Part shown: one piece after another, positions 33,353 to 36,680 of the stretch
Layout of the letters: each line of letters starts with the position of its first letter
Numbering within the stretch: position 1 is the first letter of the stretch
Notes under the pieces: generated by a model
What the model saw: only the letters and a program-made list of their open reading frames with translations
Database searches by the model: none
What the model was told of the DNA's origin: nothing
Source of the DNA: an uncultured Caryophanales bacterium
Lineage (GTDB): Bacteria > Bacillota_I > Bacilli_A > RF39 > UBA660
DNA length: 36,680 bases
Assembly (NCBI GenBank): GCA_947648915.1
Contig: CANSPQ010000012.1
Coordinates: 1-36,680 of the forward strand
Direction of reading: 5' to 3'
Made by a program: the position numbers and the translations under genes

Positions 33353-33799
33353 CTAACTTCCTTTTATTACTTTGATTTTTAATGTGGCTTTGACTTCTTT
33401 GTGTAATTCTATTTCTACATTATGGATTCCTAAGCTCATTATTGGATGATCCATTATTATTTTCGTTTTATCAATTTGATATCCTAAGTTTTGTAATTCT
33501 TTTTGAATTTGTTTACTTGAAATTTGTCCAAACATTCTATCTTGTTCTCCGGTTTGAGCTGTAAATGTTATGATTGTGCTTTCTAATTCTTTTTTTAAAT
33601 CTTTCATATCTTTAATCAATAAAGATTCTTCTAAGGCTGCTTCTGATAAAGAGCGGTTTCGTTTATTCAAATTTGTTTCTGTAGCAGGTACTGCAAACCC
33701 TTTTTTCACTAAGAAATTCATTGCATATCCATCTGATACCTCTTTAATTTCATTCTTTTTTCCCTGTCCTTTTACATCGCTCAAAAAAATCACTTTCAT
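33353..33799 (-). CDS. rplI: Ribosomal protein L9
   Basis: L9 stands at the base of the L1 stalk of the 50S subunit and limits frameshifting. The 148-residue protein has the N-terminal domain [36 protein letters not shown], a long central helix and the C-terminal domain ([23 protein letters not shown]-like end). It begins 4 nt after the DHH gene stop and 8 nt before dnaB, so it is translated from the operon mRNA with its own AAGGTGAG site. Confidence 0.96.
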   Translation of the reverse strand: MKVIFLSDVKGQGKKNEIKEVSDGYAMNFLVKKGFAVPATETNLNKRNRSLSEAALEESLLIKDMKDLKKELESTIITFTAQTGEQDRMFGQISSKQIQKELQNLGYQIDKTKIIMDHPIMSLGIHNVEIELHKEVKATLKIKVIKGS

Positions 33800-33803
33800 T
33801 TTC

Positions 33804-34778
33804 TCACCTTTTTTCTTGAATTAATTTTAATAACATTTTTTTCACCTTATACAAATTACTCGCTTTTATCGTACAGGCCGCATCTGTTTTATGTCCGCCT
33901 CCACCTAAAGCACGCATATAAGTTTCCACATCAATTGTTCCTACAGATCTGGCACTAATTCCAACCAAGCGTTTTCCAATAAATCCAATCGCAAAAGAAG
34001 CTTCTACTGCATCAAATTGAAGTAAATCTTCTGCGATAAGTGCAAGTTCATGATTTTGATGAATTTGATTGTCCATAATACAAAGTGCCATATTGTCATT
34101 GATCATATTACTATTTTTGACGAAATCTTGCCTAGCAACATAGTTTTCTTTGTTCTCTTTTAGTAATTGTTGTTTTTCTATGTTATCCGCACCTAATGTC
34201 ATTAGGTAGGCAGCTGTTTCATAGGTTTTACTTGTGGTTTTAATATTAAAGTTGTTGGTATCAACTGTTAAACCAGCAAGTAATATCGTGGCTACTTCTT
34301 TTGATATTGTTTTATTTGTAAATTTCAAATATCCTGTTACAATTTCTGCCGTACTAGATACATTGTTGTCAATATACTTTAAGGTTACATTTGTAATTGT
34401 ATCTTCACTTTCAATATGATGATCTAATAAAATGCAATTAGGAATTTGATCTAAAATGGATGGATATTCTAATAATTCTTGTTTATTGGTATCCAATATG
34501 ATAGCTAGTGTATTTTGATTCTTATAATCAATTTGGTCCTTTGTTATATATTGAATCCCTATACCCTTTTCTTTTAATAGATGCATACTTTTTTGAACCG
34601 ATATATTTTTTTGTTTATCAGATATTAAGATTGCTACTTTTTTGTGATAGGAACTTACTATTTGATACATACATAGTGCAGATCCAAATGCATCTAAATC
34701 AATGGATTTATGCGCTAAAATAATGAATTTATCATGATTTTTAATTTGATCTGTAATTTTTTCATATATGTCAGTCAT
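33804..34778 (-). CDS. DHH/DHHA1 phosphoesterase in the GdpP position, lacking the GdpP sensor part
   Basis: The start at 34778 follows GAGAGGTGG. The 324-residue product consists only of a DHH domain ([26 protein letters not shown]) and a DHHA1 domain ([15 protein letters not shown]), with all expected metal-binding Asp/His residues. In Bacillus the gene before rplI is gdpP (about 650 residues), a c-di-AMP phosphodiesterase with two membrane helices and PAS and degenerate GGDEF domains. Here those are absent, so the protein is probably cytoplasmic. It could hydrolyse c-di-AMP, pApA or short oligonucleotides (NrnA-type). It opens the six-gene operon. Confidence 0.85.
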   Translation of the reverse strand: MTDIYEKITDQIKNHDKFIILAHKSIDLDAFGSALCMYQIVSSYHKKVAILISDKQKNISVQKSMHLLKEKGIGIQYITKDQIDYKNQNTLAIILDTNKQELLEYPSILDQIPNCILLDHHIESEDTITNVTLKYIDNNVSSTAEIVTGYLKFTNKTISKEVATILLAGLTVDTNNFNIKTTSKTYETAAYLMTLGADNIEKQQLLKENKENYVARQDFVKNSNMINDNMALCIMDNQIHQNHELALIAEDLLQFDAVEASFAIGFIGKRLVGISARSVGTIDVETYMRALGGGGHKTDAACTIKASNLYKVKKMLLKLIQEKR

Positions 34779-34794
34779 AATCCACCTCTCATAC

Positions 34795-34823
34795 ATTATA
34801 CTATAAATTTGTCTACTTGTCTA
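34795..34823 (-). promoter_or_regulatory. Sigma-A promoter of the DHH-rplI-dnaB-M23-walJ-rlmH operon
   Basis: TAGACA, 17-nt spacer, TATAAT on the minus strand, 16 nt before the start codon. Confidence 0.75.
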
Positions 34824-34835
34824 AAATTTATGAAT

Positions 34836-34861
34836 ATAAAAAGGACCAAATCGTCCTTTAG
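34836..34861 (-). terminator. Terminator after the prepilin-like gene
   Basis: Stem AAAGGAC/GTCCTTT with a 6-nt loop and U-run on the minus strand, about 65 nt past the stop codon. Confidence 0.75.
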
Positions 34862-34926
34862 ATTTTTGAAATCCTTTTTTACAATTTTTATTAGATTTAA
34901 GAATTAAAAATGCCGTAATGTTATTT

Positions 34927-36624
34927 TTATTCACATGTGATTGTATTGTCCTTTAAAATTTGAGAAGAATATGATCCACTTATTGGTGGAAGTTCTCCAT
35001 CGTTCCAGTTTATAGAATCCTTATAATAGATAGTTACATTTGAAGTTTCATTTTTTATTCCTTCGTCACTTGAATAAAAGTTTCCTTTGCATAAGTAAAT
35101 TTTTCCGTGTGAAGTGGGTCCCGCACCTATCATACCATTTTTTCCACTATAAAGAGTTCCGCCATTAAAATAAATATAGCCATCATAGTCTGAAGTTCCT
35201 AAACCAAAACCACATTTTAATGTTCCACCATTGATATATATTTTACTATGACCATTCCAAATCACATAATCTGATACAACAGTTCCACCATTAATTTTTA
35301 TTGTTCCACCATGGGAAAAAATCGGATGATAATTTGAAATTATATACATACCATTTACATAGGTATCATTATCCAAAACTACCTCTTTTCCATTAATATC
35401 AATTGATCCATCTTCATTATATATTCCATAACTGTTACCCGTATTTGCAATATAACTATCATTTATTTGATAGATGCAATTTTCTTTTTTACATTGAATT
35501 GTTTTATTGCTTGAACTTACGATACTGCTATCGTTAATTATAATTGTACCAGAAATGGTATCAATTGCAGTTTTACTCACATTAATATTACTATTATTAA
35601 TCTCTACATTTAGCCCATTTGACATGACAATTCCGCCACTAGTATATTCTATTCCATTATAAGAAGAGTTTACATTTACATTATTCAGAGTTAATGTCCC
35701 TATTCCCTGTACAACTTGATCTTCTAAACCATAATTTCCAAATGTTGCACTATTATTTTTGACTACATAATTTCCGCCATTGATTGTGGTATATGTACTA
35801 GGTTGATTATAGATTATATACCCTCCACCTATTATATACCCATTCCCATTATCATTGATTGTAAAATTACTATTGGTTAAATGGAAAACGGCCCATTGAT
35901 TATTTTCTATTTTTTTACCATTTAAATTTAATATTACTTCTTTATTTTGTATTTTATATAGAACATCATTTGTATCATCATTCACCATTAATATTGTATT
36001 TGTACTGTTATCTAATCTTTGTATTGTACTTTCTAATGAATCATTAATATAACATGTAGTTTCCATCATAATATTATCAATTGTTAGTGTATTATTCTCT
36101 AAAGTTGGTACTGCACTATTATTACAACTTACATTGGAAACATTTGATATATCCTCATTCAATAAATCAATAGTCGTTGTTGTGCTAGTACCAATTTCCT
36201 TTTCTTGACGATTCCCATTTATCATAATTGTTACTTTAGAATCAAATCTACATTCTTCTTTATCTACTACTTTTGGACTTTCATCATCATAATCCTTTTG
36301 GATACAATATTTACCTATTTGAGCGATTACACGCATTTGATTGTTTTCTCCTATTACAAGTGTTCCACTGCTTGGTTTTGATCCTTTATAAGTTAAGATA
36401 TCACTTGTTAAATCAATTGTTCTTTCTATTTCCTCTCCTTCTAACATTGATTCCAATTGATAGTTCTCTGCTGCTTCTAAGATCCCATTTACCGATTCTA
36501 TGGCTGCTCCTCTTCTTGACTTTTCAATCACATCCATAATCATTGGCGTTGCGATTAGTGCGATTACTGCTAGTATTACAATTACCGCTAATAATTCTAC
36601 TAATGTAAATCCTTTTTTCTTCAT
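34927..36624 (-). CDS. Type IV prepilin-like N-terminus with a large beta-helix-like domain
   Basis: Residues 1-30 are a class III signal: basic KKK, then GFTLVELLAVIVILAVIALIATP, with the Gly for prepilin peptidase cleavage and the Glu at +5. The amphipathic helix continues to about residue 60 (IEKSRRGAAIESVNGIL), then a small pilin-like head to about 130 with two cysteines. From about residue 200 to 545 the protein is a series of Asn/Gly-rich strands with recurring INGGT/FNGGT and NNSNI turns, typical of right-handed parallel beta-helices. The total of 565 residues is several times a normal pilin. It ends ITCE. I infer a surface or spore-appendage adhesin or a minor pilin; no pilus assembly genes are in the window. 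Confidence 0.8.
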   Translation of the reverse strand: MKKKGFTLVELLAVIVILAVIALIATPMIMDVIEKSRRGAAIESVNGILEAAENYQLESMLEGEEIERTIDLTSDILTYKGSKPSSGTLVIGENNQMRVIAQIGKYCIQKDYDDESPKVVDKEECRFDSKVTIMINGNRQEKEIGTSTTTTIDLLNEDISNVSNVSCNNSAVPTLENNTLTIDNIMMETTCYINDSLESTIQRLDNSTNTILMVNDDTNDVLYKIQNKEVILNLNGKKIENNQWAVFHLTNSNFTINDNGNGYIIGGGYIIYNQPSTYTTINGGNYVVKNNSATFGNYGLEDQVVQGIGTLTLNNVNVNSSYNGIEYTSGGIVMSNGLNVEINNSNINVSKTAIDTISGTIIINDSSIVSSSNKTIQCKKENCIYQINDSYIANTGNSYGIYNEDGSIDINGKEVVLDNDTYVNGMYIISNYHPIFSHGGTIKINGGTVVSDYVIWNGHSKIYINGGTLKCGFGLGTSDYDGYIYFNGGTLYSGKNGMIGAGPTSHGKIYLCKGNFYSSDEGIKNETSNVTIYYKDSINWNDGELPPISGSYSSQILKDNTITCE

Positions 36625-36657
36625 TCAAATCTTCCTTCCTTTCTTAAACAAACCATT

Positions 36658-36680
36658 AAAAAAAGGGGTATACCCCCCCC
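36658..36680 (-). terminator. Terminator at the window edge
   Basis: GGGG-TATA-CCCC stem followed on the minus strand by seven U residues. It would end transcription of a gene lying beyond the window, upstream of the prepilin-like gene. The C-run is cut by the window end. Confidence 0.6.

Noticed and set aside
34927-36624. Repetitive beta-helix region as tandem DNA repeat
   Set aside because: The INGGT-type repeats are at protein level only; the DNA units differ in length and sequence.
1-36680. CRISPR array or insertion sequence
   Set aside because: No series of evenly spaced direct repeats and no transposase frame was seen anywhere in the window.
36673-36680. Run of eight C at the window end as a phase-variable tract
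   Set aside because: It is part of a hairpin terminator and is cut by the window edge; it cannot be judged here.

Overview
This window looks like a chromosomal piece of an endospore-forming, very AT-rich (low-GC) member of the Bacillota. The evidence is spoIID, spoIIQ, spoIIID, spoIIR and cotJ genes, Firmicutes-type gene order, strong AGGAGG-type ribosome binding sites, and standard use of TGG for Trp and TGA as stop. A gut lineage of the Erysipelotrichales/RF39 type is my guess; it is not demonstrated.

Layout. (1) 1-3.5 kb: accessory genes on the minus strand (a truncated YunG/uracil-DNA-glycosylase-like fusion, a protein with two tandem HTH-like modules behind a structured leader, a Ham1-type NTP pyrophosphatase, a 2-hydroxyacid-dehydrogenase-like protein). 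They lie just beyond the 3' end of a tRNA-His gene, a classic place for an inserted island. (2) 3.6-7.9 kb: an orphan LytTR response regulator, a cotJ spore-coat operon in which CotJA-like and CotJB parts are one protein, a zinc-ribbon protein, two divergent small XRE regulators and an unknown helical protein. (3) 7.9-18.3 kb: typA, an M19 dipeptidase, a 7-TM hybrid histidine kinase, a PlsC-like acyltransferase, a glutamine-amidotransferase pseudogene, a membrane-anchored thermonuclease, a Nudix hydrolase, an unknown gene, a DUF421 membrane protein and a TagO/WecA-type sugar-phosphate transferase. (4) 18.4-29.1 kb: a sporulation and cell-wall block (mbl-spoIIID, spoIIQ-spoIID, the ywzB-rpiB-femX-like operon, rpmE, murA, mntP, spoIIR) that echoes the murAA-spoIID-spoIIQ-spoIIID-mbl and spoIIR-mntP(ywlD)-rpiB(ywlF) neighbourhoods of Bacillus subtilis, with extra genes inserted, including two proteins with Cys-His-Asp transglutaminase-like triads. 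(5) 29.3-34.8 kb: one tight operon, DHH phosphoesterase-rplI-dnaB-M23 peptidase-walJ-rlmH, matching the gdpP-rplI-dnaC / walJ-rlmH region of Bacilli. (6) 34.9-36.6 kb: a type IV prepilin-like N-terminus joined to a large repetitive beta-helix-like domain.

Most genes are on the minus strand. Transcription units are well delimited by hairpin terminators and several clear sigma-A-type promoters. The most unusual items are the prepilin/beta-helix protein, the fused CotJA-CotJB, enzyme-family proteins that have lost catalytic residues (SGNH, 2-hydroxyacid dehydrogenase, SpoIIQ), the minimal GdpP-position DHH protein, and several structured non-coding stretches. I did not find CRISPR arrays, rRNA genes, insertion sequences or a convincing complete new defence system.
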